Counted from the first letter of the stretch, positions 7,935 to 15,606 are shown. The stretch: DNA of 18,531 nucleotides from Lysobacterales bacterium (GCA_015655035.1 JAATFS010000123.1:1-18531), one strand, 5' to 3'. The notes: a model not told the origin generated them from the letters alone. Numbers and translations: made by a program.

Positions 7935-8200
7935 TTCACTTCCGGGTGCTCGCGCAACGCCGCATGCGCGGCGTCGTATTGCGCGCGGTTGTCGGCGCGG
8001 AAACCGATCCGCACCGAGACGTACTTGCCATTGGAGGAATGCTTCCAGCTGATGCTTTCCTCCAGCAGCTCCACGCCAGCGCCGGACAGCAGCCGTGGCA
8101 GTTCGGTCTCCAGTCCCTTGTCGGCGGTGCCCATCGCGCTGAGCTCGAAGTTGCCGGGAAACTGGAAGCCGTGATCGGGGTTGTCGGACTTGATTTCCAT
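7922..8200 (-). CDS. DUF493 (YbeD-like) protein
   Basis: A 92-residue protein of the DUF493/YbeD family, recognised from its MEIKSDNPDHGFQFPG start, the central SSNGKYVSVRIGFRA stretch and its place directly upstream of lipB, as in E. coli (dacA-ybeD-lipB). The family has an ACT-like alpha/beta fold and no assigned biochemical activity; a regulatory, ligand-sensing role has been proposed on fold grounds. Start ATG 8200 was chosen by homology, as the ribosome site is weak (GGCGGC). The frame is open for 38 more codons upstream without family similarity. Its stop overlaps lipB by 13 bp. Confidence 0.92.
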   Translation of the reverse strand: MEIKSDNPDHGFQFPGNFELSAMGTADKGLETELPRLLSGAGVELLEESISWKHSSNGKYVSVRIGFRADNRAQYDAAHAALREHPEVKWTL

Positions 8201-8347
8201 GCCGCCATTATTGGGCCGGGAACGCGCAAACCCAAGCCCGACGAACGCGCACCGGCTGCCCGCAGCGTGCTCTTCCGGCGCTCCGCCTGCCGGTGCGGCG
8301 CACCAACCCGTCACTACGCGCGTTTCACTGGCTTCGGCGAAAGTTAC

Positions 8348-8377
8348 AAAAAAGCCGGCTTTCGCCGGCTTTTCGTT
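8348..8377 (-). terminator. Rho-independent terminator of dacC
   Basis: Starting directly after the dacC stop codon, a GCCGGC / GCCGGC stem with a GAAA tetraloop on the minus strand, extended by A-T pairs, is followed by six T residues. The flanking A and T runs make it potentially active in both directions. It separates dacC from the DUF493-lipB-lipA unit. Confidence 0.92.
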
Positions 8378-9595
8378 TTACTCGGATTGCCACCACATCC
8401 AGAAGCTGTCCCACAGTCGCTTGAAGAAGCCACCTTCCTCGACAGCAGCCACTGCCACCAGCGGCGCCTGGGCGATGATCTTGCCTTCCAGGCTGACCTT
8501 GACCGTGCCGACCTGCTGGCCCTGCTTGATCGGCGCTTCCAGATTCTTGGCCAGCTCGATGCTGGGCTTGAGGTCGTTGTAGCGGCCGCGCTGCACACTG
8601 ACTTGCAGCGGCTGGGCGACGCCGAGCTCGACTTCGTCCTGCGCGCCCTTCCATACCTTCTGCTTGGCCACGATCTTGCCGGGGGTGTAGAGGTTGTGGG
8701 TCTCGAAGAAGCGGAAGCCCCAATTCAGCAGCGCCAGGCTGTCGTTGGCGCGCTGCTTCTCGGAGACGTCGCCCATCACCACCGCGATCAGGCGCTGGTC
8801 GCCGCGCTTGGCCGAGCTCAGCAGGCAATAGCCCGCTTCGGAGGTATGTCCGGTCTTGATCCCGTCCACCGCCGGATCGCGCCACAGCAGCAGGTTGCGA
8901 TTGGGCTGCTTGATGTCGCCGACCTGGAATTCCTTGATCTTGTTGTAGGCGTAGGTGTCCGGGTAATCGCGCACCATCGCCCGCCCAAGCAACGCCAGGT
9001 CGTAGGCGGTGGTGTGGTGGCCTTCGGCGCTCAGGCCGTGGGCGTTGACGAAGAACGAGTTCTTCATGCCGATCTTGGCGGCATAGCTGTTCATCAGCGA
9101 GGCGAACGCCTCTTCGCTGCCGGCCACGTGCTCGGCCAGTGCGATTGCGGCATCGTTGCCGGACTGCACCGCCATGCCCTTTTCCATGTCTTCCAGACGT
9201 GCGGTCTGGTTGACCGGGAAGCCGCTGTAGCTGCCATCGGTGCCGGCTCCGCCTTCGCGCCAGGCGCGCTCGCTCATCATGACCTGATCGTCACGGCTGA
9301 CCTTGCCGTTCTTGATCTCGGCGGCCACCACGTAGGAGGTCATCACCTTGGTGATGCTGGCCGGTGCCAGTTGTTGGTGGATGTTCTCGCCCGCCAGTAT
9401 CTGGCCGGTGGCGTAGTCCATCAGGGCCCAGGCCTTGGACACCGCCGGTGCCGGTGCCGGCGGAACCGGCAGTGCCGCGGCGTGGGTGGTGGCCGGTGCA
9501 GCCGAAGCAGGCGTGGGCTGCGGCGCGGGGGTCTGCGCGGAAACCAGGCCGAAGGCGAACGTGGCCACGGCAGCGGCGGCGAAACGGAATTTCAT
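8378..9595 (-). CDS. dacC: D-alanyl-D-alanine carboxypeptidase, PBP5/6 (DacA/DacC) type
   Basis: A 405-residue low-molecular-weight penicillin-binding protein that removes the terminal D-Ala from peptidoglycan pentapeptides in the periplasm. Signal peptide 1-20 ends LVSA before a Pro/Ala-rich spacer (21-52). All three active-site motifs are present: SxxK at Ser80-Lys83 (SITK), SxN at 145-147 (SGN) and KTG at 247-249. A beta-rich C-terminal PBP5 domain (about 290-375) is followed by a tryptophan-rich amphipathic helix (FFKRLWDSFWMWW), the usual inner-membrane anchor. Start ATG 9595 has AGGAGT upstream; an upstream GTG in frame (9694) adds a non-signal stretch and is rejected. It lies 156 bp downstream of rlpA, with a good -10 box in the gap, so it is probably transcribed both separately and with rlpA. 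Confidence 0.96.
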   Translation of the reverse strand: MKFRFAAAAVATFAFGLVSAQTPAPQPTPASAAPATTHAAALPVPPAPAPAVSKAWALMDYATGQILAGENIHQQLAPASITKVMTSYVVAAEIKNGKVSRDDQVMMSERAWREGGAGTDGSYSGFPVNQTARLEDMEKGMAVQSGNDAAIALAEHVAGSEEAFASLMNSYAAKIGMKNSFFVNAHGLSAEGHHTTAYDLALLGRAMVRDYPDTYAYNKIKEFQVGDIKQPNRNLLLWRDPAVDGIKTGHTSEAGYCLLSSAKRGDQRLIAVVMGDVSEKQRANDSLALLNWGFRFFETHNLYTPGKIVAKQKVWKGAQDEVELGVAQPLQVSVQRGRYNDLKPSIELAKNLEAPIKQGQQVGTVKVSLEGKIIAQAPLVAVAAVEEGGFFKRLWDSFWMWWQSE

Positions 9596-9637
9596 CGAGA
9601 AACGACTCCTGGCGGGCCCGAAGGCTGAAAGAACGGC

Positions 9638-9643
9638 ATTGTA
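9638..9643 (-). promoter_or_regulatory. Candidate -10 box of dacC
   Basis: TACAAT on the minus strand, five of six bases matching the sigma-70 consensus, 42 bp before the dacC start codon. No good -35 hexamer is seen at 16-18 bp. Instead a perfect inverted repeat (9658-9676) occupies that area, which may mean activator-dependent or repressed expression. Confidence 0.4.
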
Positions 9644-9657
9644 AAGCGAGGCAGCGA

Positions 9658-9676
9658 CGAATCCGCCTGGGATTCG
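9658..9676. promoter_or_regulatory. Perfect inverted repeat upstream of dacC, candidate operator
   Basis: CGAATCC and GGATTCG separated by 5 nt form a perfect 7-bp dyad centred about 26 bp upstream of the TACAAT box of dacC, where the -35 hexamer would lie. The size and position fit a binding site for a dimeric regulator, but no regulator is identified. Confidence 0.35.
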
Positions 9677-9691
9677 CACGATCGAACAAGT

Positions 9692-9728
9692 CACCGACCC
9701 GCCCGGCCTGGGGCCGCGCGGGTCGGTG
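9692..9728 (-). terminator. Strong hairpin after rlpA, probable terminator or attenuator
   Basis: An 11-bp perfect stem (CACCGACCCGC / GCGGGTCGGTG) lies 23 bp downstream of the rlpA stop. The loop itself contains a GGCC / GGCC pair. On the minus strand the stem is followed by ACTTGTTCG, a poor T tract, so termination may be partial, or the hairpin may stabilise the mltB-rlpA transcript. Confidence 0.55.
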
Positions 9729-9751
9729 GCAAGCCGGCGCGCTTGGCGGCG

Positions 9752-11236
9752 TCAGTTCGCCACGATCTGCGGTCGTCCGAATCCCATACTGGCAATACGG
9801 CTCGCAAGTTCCGAAGCGTTGTCGTGATCGCGCGCATTCACGCGCAACCGCCATAGGGTACGCCCGCCGCTGGCGATGTCACTGATGGTGGCGCCGACGA
9901 TACCGGCCGATGCCAGCTGCGACAGCGCGCGGTTGGCGTTTTCGCGGCTGGCGAAGCTGGCCACCTGCAACAGAATGCTACCCAGCGCAGACTCGGCCGC
10001 GCTCGGCGGCTTGTACGCGGGAGCCGGCGCGAGGGCCGTTGCCGCGATCGGAGCAGCCGGCTTGACCTGCGCCGCCACGACCGGCGTGGCAGTCCGCTCG
10101 ACCACCCTGGCCGCCGGCTGCCGGTATTCCTCGCTACGCGCGGCGACCACTGGAGCGGCGGCAGCTGGAGCGGCGGCAGCGGGCGCGACCCTGGTCGGCT
10201 TGCCCGTGGCCACGCGTACGCCCTGGGTCTTCATCCAGGCATCGAAGTTGTCGGCACTGCCGGGCGCCTTGGAATCGGCCACGCGGTAACGCCAGCGCTC
10301 TCCCGGCGCAACCGCAGCCTGGGTTGCAGCCGCCGTAGTCGATGTTGTCGCCAATGCCGCCACTGCCGGCGTAGCCGCCGCCACCTTGCGCGCAGGCACG
10401 ACCGAGGTCTTGGCCGGCAACTGCCCCACCAGCGTATCGATCTGGCTGTTGCGGGGCGCGACTCGCGCGGCGGCCACCATGGTGGCCGCCGCAGGTACTG
10501 CGCTGCCACCGGCCCGCCGCTTGGCCAACAAGTCTGCGTTGTCGGCCTCGGTCAGACCGCGCACTTCGACGTTGCCGGTGCCGCGACTGGTGATGCCCAG
10601 CTTCACTGCGGCGGCGTAGCTCAGGTCGATCACGCGTCCGTCGTGGAACGGTCCGCGATCATTGACCCGAACCACCACGGACTGGCCGGTATCGACATTG
10701 GTCACCAGGGCGAAACTGGGCAACGGCAGCGTCTTGTGCGCGGCGGTGAAGGCGTACATGTCGTACACCTCCTTGTTGGAGGTCAGCCGGCCGTGGAACT
10801 TGCTGCCGTAATAGGAGGCGGTGCCGCGTTCAACATAGCCTTCCGGGCCGTCCATCACCTTGTAGCGCTTGCCCAGCACCTCGTAGGGCGAGCGGTTGCC
10901 CACTGCCGAATACGGTTCGTTGCTGACCAGCGGCTCGGGGATGCAGGCGACGTTGGGCACGTAGTCCGGCGTGGTGTCCTTGACCCCCGGCTTGTACAGG
11001 CCACCGGCGGTGTAGTGGCCGCGCGTGGAAGGATCTTCCTGTGCGGGCGCATAGGGCGAAGCGGAGGGACAGCCGGTGGCGACGTGCGTCGGCACCTGGC
11101 TCTGGACCCTGGCGCCCTTGTGCACGTTGTGAACGCCGGTGGCAGCGCTCGGCGGCGGGGTCGATTTCTTCGGCGCACTGCTGCATGCCGCCAGGCCGAG
11201 GATCAACGAGATCGGTAGCAACCGTGTGATGTTCAT
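9752..11236 (-). CDS. rlpA: RlpA-type septal lytic transglycosylase lipoprotein with SPOR domain
   Basis: A 494-residue outer-membrane lipoprotein: signal peptide with lipobox LAAC, lipidated at Cys18. The RlpA double-psi beta-barrel occupies about 135-226 (GTASYYGSKFHGR to RVNDRGPFHDGRVIDLS). Residues equivalent to the catalytic set of Pseudomonas RlpA are Glu156, His167 and Asp193, with the same spacings (11 and 26). A long Ala/Val/Thr/Pro-rich linker (about 245-418) leads to a C-terminal SPOR domain (419-494, GSILLQVASFAS) that binds denuded septal peptidoglycan. The expected role is cleavage of stem-peptide-free glycan strands at the division site. Its ATG overlaps the mltB stop (ATGA), implying translational coupling. 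It is much longer than typical RlpA because of the linker and a roughly 110-residue region before the barrel. Confidence 0.95.
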   Translation of the reverse strand: MNITRLLPISLILGLAACSSAPKKSTPPPSAATGVHNVHKGARVQSQVPTHVATGCPSASPYAPAQEDPSTRGHYTAGGLYKPGVKDTTPDYVPNVACIPEPLVSNEPYSAVGNRSPYEVLGKRYKVMDGPEGYVERGTASYYGSKFHGRLTSNKEVYDMYAFTAAHKTLPLPSFALVTNVDTGQSVVVRVNDRGPFHDGRVIDLSYAAAVKLGITSRGTGNVEVRGLTEADNADLLAKRRAGGSAVPAAATMVAAARVAPRNSQIDTLVGQLPAKTSVVPARKVAAATPAVAALATTSTTAAATQAAVAPGERWRYRVADSKAPGSADNFDAWMKTQGVRVATGKPTRVAPAAAAPAAAAPVVAARSEEYRQPAARVVERTATPVVAAQVKPAAPIAATALAPAPAYKPPSAAESALGSILLQVASFASRENANRALSQLASAGIVGATISDIASGGRTLWRLRVNARDHDNASELASRIASMGFGRPQIVAN

Positions 11237-12390
11237 GCCGGGGGGAGCTCCTTGCCGGCAATGGCCTCGGACAGCTGGAACACGGCCATCGCGTACATCT
11301 TGGAAATGTTGTAACGGGTAATCGCGTAGTAGTTCTGGAAGCCCAGCCAGTACTGCTTGCCGGTGCTGCCTTCCAGGGTGATTGGGGTTGCAGTGGTGCC
11401 GCCCACGACCGGCGCAGCGGGGCGGTAGCCACGGCTGGACAGCTCGGCCAGGGTGTAGGTCGGGGTCCAGTCGGTGGGATTGAACTCCTCCTGGCCCGGC
11501 GCCAGCGTGGCCGGCACGGCGACCGCACCCCCACGGACCCAGCCGCCCTTCTTCACGAAGTAATTGGCGATCGAGGCAAACATGTCGTTGTAGTCGGTGA
11601 ACAGGTTGCGCTTGCCATCGGCGTCGCCGTCCACGCCGAACTGGCGGTAGCTGGACGGCATGAACTGGCCCATGCCCATCGCGCCGGCGTAGCTGCCGAC
11701 CAGTGCGGCGACATCGAGGTTCTCTTCCTTGCCCAACGCGAACAGCTGGCCCAGTTCGTCGCGGAAGAACAGCTCGCGGCGCACCTCGCGCTCGAGCTTG
11801 GCAGGATCGCCGCTGCGCGGGTAGCGGAACGCCAGGGTGTACAGCGCATCCAGCACGCGGTGCTTGCCGGTGTTGGCGCCATAGCTGGTCTCCACTCCGA
11901 TGATCGCCACGATCACCTGCGCGGGGACGCCGGTAGCGGCCTCCACCCGGGCCAGTTCGTCGCGATGCTTGGCCAGGAAGGCGCGGCCGCCGTCGATGCG
12001 TCCCTGGGTGATGAATATCGGCCGGTACTCGTTCCACGGCTTGACCCGTTCGGCAGGGCGCGACATGGCCGCGACGATCCCGTCCTTGAACTGGGCCTGC
12101 GCCAGGGTCGCCTCGATCCGCGCGGGGTCCAGGCCATACCTCGCTGCGGTTTCACGCACGAAATTAGCGCGCGCGGTCGCAAAGGGAACGGGCGTCAGAT
12201 CAACGGGCGGCAACGCCGGAGCAGCCGCTTCCGGGGTCGCTTCGGCCGGAGTCGACAACGCCGGCGGCGCCGGCTTGGGTGCAGGCGCGGGCAGTGCGCT
12301 GGCCTGGGGCGAGGGCGGCGGGGGGCTGGGCTGCGTCGCACAGGCGACGAGGCCAAGGGTGAGCAAGCAGGTCAGTGTGCGTCGGATCAT
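11233..12390 (-). CDS. mltB: Membrane-bound lytic murein transglycosylase B
   Basis: A 385-residue outer-membrane lipoprotein that cleaves the MurNAc-GlcNAc bond of peptidoglycan with 1,6-anhydro formation. Lipobox LVAC gives lipidation at Cys17. A Pro/Ala-rich tether (20-65) spans the periplasm to the SLT family 3 catalytic domain. The catalytic acid is Glu167 in IIGVETSYG, corresponding to Glu162 of E. coli MltB. The substrate-groove motif AGAMGMGQFMPSSYRQF follows. Near the C-terminus, TGKQYWLGFQNYYAITRYN is typical of MltB. Start ATG 12390 has no good ribosome site (CTCAGCAG), but the signal peptide begins properly there. It is first in the mltB-rlpA pair, which overlaps by 4 bp. Confidence 0.96.
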   Translation of the reverse strand: MIRRTLTCLLTLGLVACATQPSPPPPSPQASALPAPAPKPAPPALSTPAEATPEAAAPALPPVDLTPVPFATARANFVRETAARYGLDPARIEATLAQAQFKDGIVAAMSRPAERVKPWNEYRPIFITQGRIDGGRAFLAKHRDELARVEAATGVPAQVIVAIIGVETSYGANTGKHRVLDALYTLAFRYPRSGDPAKLEREVRRELFFRDELGQLFALGKEENLDVAALVGSYAGAMGMGQFMPSSYRQFGVDGDADGKRNLFTDYNDMFASIANYFVKKGGWVRGGAVAVPATLAPGQEEFNPTDWTPTYTLAELSSRGYRPAAPVVGGTTATPITLEGSTGKQYWLGFQNYYAITRYNISKMYAMAVFQLSEAIAGKELPPA

Positions 12391-12452
12391 CTGCTGAGAT
12401 TAACAGAGACAAGATGAACTTCCATCAATAACATCATGAAACAAAACAAGTT

Positions 12453-12466
12453 TGACTGAAGTCAAG
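12453..12466. promoter_or_regulatory. FNR/CRP-family-like palindrome upstream of mltB
   Basis: TTGACTGAAGTCAA is a perfect dyad with the TTGAY-N4-RTCAA layout of FNR-type boxes (consensus TTGAT-N4-ATCAA). Its centre is about 69 bp before the mltB start codon. A weak -10-like TATTGA on the minus strand (12426-12431) sits close to the spacing expected for a class II activator site. Binding is inferred, not shown. Confidence 0.4.
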
Positions 12467-12624
12467 CAGCATAAAGCTAAATTTTCCAACAGATTCCCGC
12501 GCTGGCCGGCTGAATGGGGCCATCGCGGCCGTCACAGCGAACCGGTGGCGGCAGCCCGGAACCAGGCGTCATCGCGCGCGCCGAGCCGAGGTTTCGCCGG
12601 CGTCTTCCCCCCAGCGGACACCTG

Positions 12625-12652
12625 CCCCCTCCCCTGCCCCCCTCCCCTGCCC
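12625..12652 (-). other. G-quadruplex motif
   Basis: The plus strand has five cytosine runs of 5, 4, 6, 4 and 3 separated by T or TG. The minus strand therefore reads GGG, GGGG, GGGGGG, GGGG, GGGGG with loops of 1-2 nt, which easily satisfies the usual four-run G4 rule. It is noncoding and lies beyond the aldehyde dehydrogenase operon terminator and upstream of mltB. Confidence 0.75.
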
Positions 12653-12706
12653 GGGCCGACGGTAGCCATCGCAGGCCCGCCTTATCGCCCGCCCCACACA
12701 GCACAA

Positions 12707-12732
12707 GGCCGCGAGAGTGTTCCCTCGCGGCC
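12707..12732 (-). terminator. Probable terminator of the pnt / aldehyde dehydrogenase operon
   Basis: A 9-bp perfect stem (GGCCGCGAG / CTCGCGGCC) with an 8-nt loop lies about 30 bp after the aldehyde dehydrogenase stop. The minus-strand tail reads TTGTGCTGTG, poorer in T than the other terminators in this window, so efficiency is uncertain. Confidence 0.65.
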
Positions 12733-12762
12733 CTGGCCTAGCTCGTCACACTCGGGCAAAAC

Positions 12763-14151
12763 TCAGAATGCGCCGTCGATGTCGGTCACGGCGATCAGCT
12801 TGTGGTTGACGAACTCCTTGATGCCCAGGCCGACCAGTTCACGGCCGTAGCCGGAACGCCGCACGCCGCCGAAGGGAAGATCCGCCGCCACGCCGGTCGG
12901 GTGATTGATGTAGACCATGCCGGTGAATATCTGCTGGGCTACCTTGACGCCGCGCTTGATGTCCTGGGTGAACACCGAGCCCCCCAGGCCGAACGGCGAA
13001 TCGTTGGCGATGCGGATCGCATCGGCCTCGTCCTTGGCGCGGATGACCTGCGAGACCGGGCCGAAGAACTCCCAGCGATAGGCCGGATTGTCCTCGGCGA
13101 TGGTCAGCAGCGCCGGCCGGAAGAAGGCGCCGGTGGATGGCACCTCCGCACCGATCACCTCGAGCTTGGCGCCATGCGCAACCGCTTCTTCGACCTGTTT
13201 CTTCAGGTCGTCCGCCGCGCCCTGCGAGGACAGCGGTGCCAGCGTGGTGGACGGATCCAGCGGATCGCCCGCCTTGAGCTGGGCAACACCGGCCTTGTAC
13301 TTTTCCAGGAAGGCGTCGTAGATCTCGTCGACGACGATGATGCGCTTGGACGAGCAGCACACCTGGCCGGCATTCCAGTGGCGGCCGGTCACCGCCCAGC
13401 TGACCGCCTTGTCCAGTTCGGCGTCTTCCAGCACCACGAAGGCATCGGCGCCGCCAAGCTCCATCGTGGACTTCTTCAGCGCGTTGCCGGCCTGGGCGGC
13501 AACCACCGAGCCCGCACCTTCCGAGCCGGTAAGCGCCACGCCCTGTACGCGCGGGTCTTCGATGATCGCCTTGATCTGGTCGCGGTTGGCATAGAGATTC
13601 TTGAAGCCGCCTGCGGGCAGGCCCGCTTCGCGGAACAGCTGCTCGAAAGCGGCCGCGCACTGCGGCACGTTGGAGGCATGCTTGAGCAGCAGGACATTAC
13701 CGGCCGCCAGTTGCGGTGCGGCGATGCGCACGATCTGGTAGTACGGGAAGTTCCAGGGCTCGATCGCCAGCAGGATGCCTTGCGGCTCGTGTTCGATCCA
13801 GGCTTCGGTGTAGGACGGATGCTTGCTCGGCAGTTTCTCCGGGGCGAGCAGCGTCTCGGCGTTTTCGACGTAGTACTCCAGGATTTGCGCCGACAGTTCC
13901 ACCTCGGCTTCGGCCTCGCCCAGCAGCTTGCCCATTTCCAGGGTCAGGATCTTGGCGTAGTCGGTATGGCTGGCGCGCAGCAGGTCGGCGGCTTTTTGCA
14001 GCACCTTGGCACGCTCGGCAAAGCTGGCGTTCTTCCAGGTTGCAAAGGCGGACTGGGCTTGGTCGAGCGCCTGCGCCACTTCGGCGTCGGACGCGTTGGG
14101 GAAGGTCTTCTCGACCTGGGCGGTGTACGGATTGGTAGTTGCGTATGCCAT
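12763..14151 (-). CDS. NAD(P)-dependent succinate-semialdehyde dehydrogenase, Sad/GabD-like
   Basis: A 462-residue aldehyde dehydrogenase, the same length as E. coli Sad (YneI), with similar motifs throughout. It oxidises succinate semialdehyde or a related aldehyde to the acid with NAD(P)+. Visible active-site residues are Asn134 (PWNFP), Lys157 (LLKHAS), general base Glu231 (MELGG) and nucleophile Cys265 (NAGQVC). The EFFGPV stretch and C-terminal FGGVRRSGYGRE are class-typical. Start ATG 14151 has GGAG upstream. It lies only 44 bp behind pntB on the same strand, with no terminator seen between them, so it is probably the last gene of the pnt operon. The substrate is inferred from family resemblance; cofactor choice cannot be settled by eye. 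Confidence 0.9.
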   Translation of the reverse strand: MAYATTNPYTAQVEKTFPNASDAEVAQALDQAQSAFATWKNASFAERAKVLQKAADLLRASHTDYAKILTLEMGKLLGEAEAEVELSAQILEYYVENAETLLAPEKLPSKHPSYTEAWIEHEPQGILLAIEPWNFPYYQIVRIAAPQLAAGNVLLLKHASNVPQCAAAFEQLFREAGLPAGGFKNLYANRDQIKAIIEDPRVQGVALTGSEGAGSVVAAQAGNALKKSTMELGGADAFVVLEDAELDKAVSWAVTGRHWNAGQVCCSSKRIIVVDEIYDAFLEKYKAGVAQLKAGDPLDPSTTLAPLSSQGAADDLKKQVEEAVAHGAKLEVIGAEVPSTGAFFRPALLTIAEDNPAYRWEFFGPVSQVIRAKDEADAIRIANDSPFGLGGSVFTQDIKRGVKVAQQIFTGMVYINHPTGVAADLPFGGVRRSGYGRELVGLGIKEFVNHKLIAVTDIDGAF

Positions 14152-14195
14152 CAGTTGTTACTCCGATAAGGGGGAATATTGCGGGGGAGCGCGGA

Positions 14196-15602
14196 TCAGC
14201 CAGCAAGCTCCTTCACCGACTGCACCATTTCGTTGAGTACGGCCGCCGCGTCGCCGTAGACCATGTCGCAGTTCTCGCCATAGAACAGCAGGTTCTCTAC
14301 CCCAGCGTAGCCCTTGCCTTGTCCACGCTTGATCACGTAGACCTGGCGCGCCTGGTCGGCATTCAGGATCGGCATGCCGTAGATCGGCGAGGCCTTGTCG
14401 GTGCGCGCGGCGGGATTGACCACGTCGTTGGCACCGATCACCAGCGCCACATCCGTGTTGGCGAAGCTGTCGTTGATGTCTTCCATGTCGAAGATCAGGT
14501 CGTAGGGCACGCCCGCTTCGGCCAGCAGCACGTTCATGTGCCCAGGCATGCGTCCGGCGACCGGGTGAATGGCGAACTTCACGTCCACATCCGCCGCCTG
14601 CAACAGCTTGACCAGTTCATACAGTCGCGCCTGCGCCTGCGCCACCGCCAGCCCATAGCCGGGCACGATGATCACGCTGGAGGCATAGCGCATCGACGCC
14701 GCCGCGTCGCTCGGAGTGGTGGAGGTCATCTGCCCGCTGACCTCGCCCTGCGCAACCGCGGCACCATCGCCGAAGTTGCTGAACAGTACGTTGGCGAGCG
14801 AGCGGTTCATCGCCTTGGCCATCAATACCGTCAGCAGCGTGCCCGCCGAACCGACCACCATGCCGGCGATCATCAGCGCGGGATTCTGCAACGCGAAGCC
14901 TTCCAGGCTCACCGCAAGGCCGGTGAAGGCGTTGTACAGCGAGATCACCACGGGCATGTCGGCACCGCCGATCGGCAGTGTCATCAATATGCCGAAACCA
15001 AGCGCGGCAACGAAGAACAATGCGACCGCCCAACTGTTTCCCGGTTGCAGCAGCACCAGTACGGCCAGCGCCAACGCAAGCACGAAGATCAATCCATTGA
15101 ATACGCTCTGTCCCTTGAAGCGCCATGCCTTGTCGATGCGCCCGTCCAGCTTTGCCCAGGCGATGATCGAGCCGGACAGCGACACCCCACCGATCAACGC
15201 GCCGAGCAAGGTCACCGCCAGATGCAATCCCATCTGCTGCGGCTGCAATGCGACCAGCGACACCGCGCCTACCGCAGCTGCGGCGCCACCGCCCATGCCG
15301 TTGTACAGCGCCACCATCTGCGGCATGTCGGTCACCGCCACCTTGCGCCCGCTGCGCCAGGCCAACGCGCCCCCCAGCGCCAGCGCCAGCAGCACCAGTC
15401 CCAGGTTGGTGAGCGCATGCGGCTGCGCGCTCGGCTGCACTTGCGCGAGGTAGCCGAACGCCGCGCCCACGGCGATCAGCATGCCGACACCCGCCAGCAC
15501 GATGCCGTGCAGGGCAGTCACCGGCGAGGACATGCGCTTGAGTCCAAGGATGAACAGGAACGCAGCCAATAATCCACTCAGTTCAATCAATAGCGACAGC
15601 AT
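14196..15602 (-). CDS. pntB: Proton-translocating NAD(P) transhydrogenase subunit beta
   Basis: A 468-residue inner-membrane subunit with N-terminal membrane segments (about 4-24, 31-51, 66-81, 100-118, 127-148, 168-186, 191-210, 215-262) forming part of the proton channel, and a soluble C-terminal domain III that binds NADP(H), seen as VPGYGLAVAQAQ (313-324) and GRMPGHMNVLLAEAGVPYD. With PntAA and PntAB it couples proton entry to hydride transfer from NADH to NADP+. The start MLSLLIELSG at ATG 15602 has AGGAG and lies 4 bp after the pntAB stop; the longer open frame upstream overlaps pntAB and is not real. At the place of the E. coli proton-channel His91, aligned from memory through MPQMVALYN, this protein has Asn101. 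Confidence 0.96.
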   Translation of the reverse strand: MLSLLIELSGLLAAFLFILGLKRMSSPVTALHGIVLAGVGMLIAVGAAFGYLAQVQPSAQPHALTNLGLVLLALALGGALAWRSGRKVAVTDMPQMVALYNGMGGGAAAAVGAVSLVALQPQQMGLHLAVTLLGALIGGVSLSGSIIAWAKLDGRIDKAWRFKGQSVFNGLIFVLALALAVLVLLQPGNSWAVALFFVAALGFGILMTLPIGGADMPVVISLYNAFTGLAVSLEGFALQNPALMIAGMVVGSAGTLLTVLMAKAMNRSLANVLFSNFGDGAAVAQGEVSGQMTSTTPSDAAASMRYASSVIIVPGYGLAVAQAQARLYELVKLLQAADVDVKFAIHPVAGRMPGHMNVLLAEAGVPYDLIFDMEDINDSFANTDVALVIGANDVVNPAARTDKASPIYGMPILNADQARQVYVIKRGQGKGYAGVENLLFYGENCDMVYGDAAAVLNEMVQSVKELAG

Positions 15603-15606
15603 TGCC

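Larger units (their letters stand above)
12391..12762. other. 372-bp intergenic region between mltB and the aldehyde dehydrogenase gene
   Basis: No coding sequence is seen here. The mltB-proximal 95 bp are AT-rich and contain an FNR-like palindrome (12453-12466). The middle is GC-rich and ends in a cytosine-run tract that forms a G-quadruplex motif on the minus strand (12625-12652). The far end holds the hairpin 12707-12732, which probably terminates the operon ending at 12763. Confidence 0.7.

Noticed and set aside
7946..9628. 560-codon plus-strand open frame antisense to the DUF493 gene and dacC
   Set aside because: It mirrors well-recognised genes on the other strand in a GC-rich genome, is rich in Gly/Ala/His/Arg without any domain, and crosses the dacC terminator.
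9752..12037. 761-codon minus-strand frame that would join sequence within mltB to rlpA
   Set aside because: The upstream part overlaps mltB in a different frame. rlpA has a proper lipoprotein signal starting at 11236.
12453..12466. TTGACT as the -35 hexamer of the mltB promoter
   Set aside because: No acceptable -10 hexamer lies 16-18 bp downstream on the minus strand, so the dyad reading is preferred.
12802..14169. 455-codon plus-strand open frame over the aldehyde dehydrogenase
   Set aside because: Antisense shadow; all catalytic motifs are on the minus strand.
14139..15572. 477-codon plus-strand open frame over pntB
   Set aside because: Antisense shadow of an unmistakable membrane subunit; its His/Gln/Arg-rich product has no recognisable fold.
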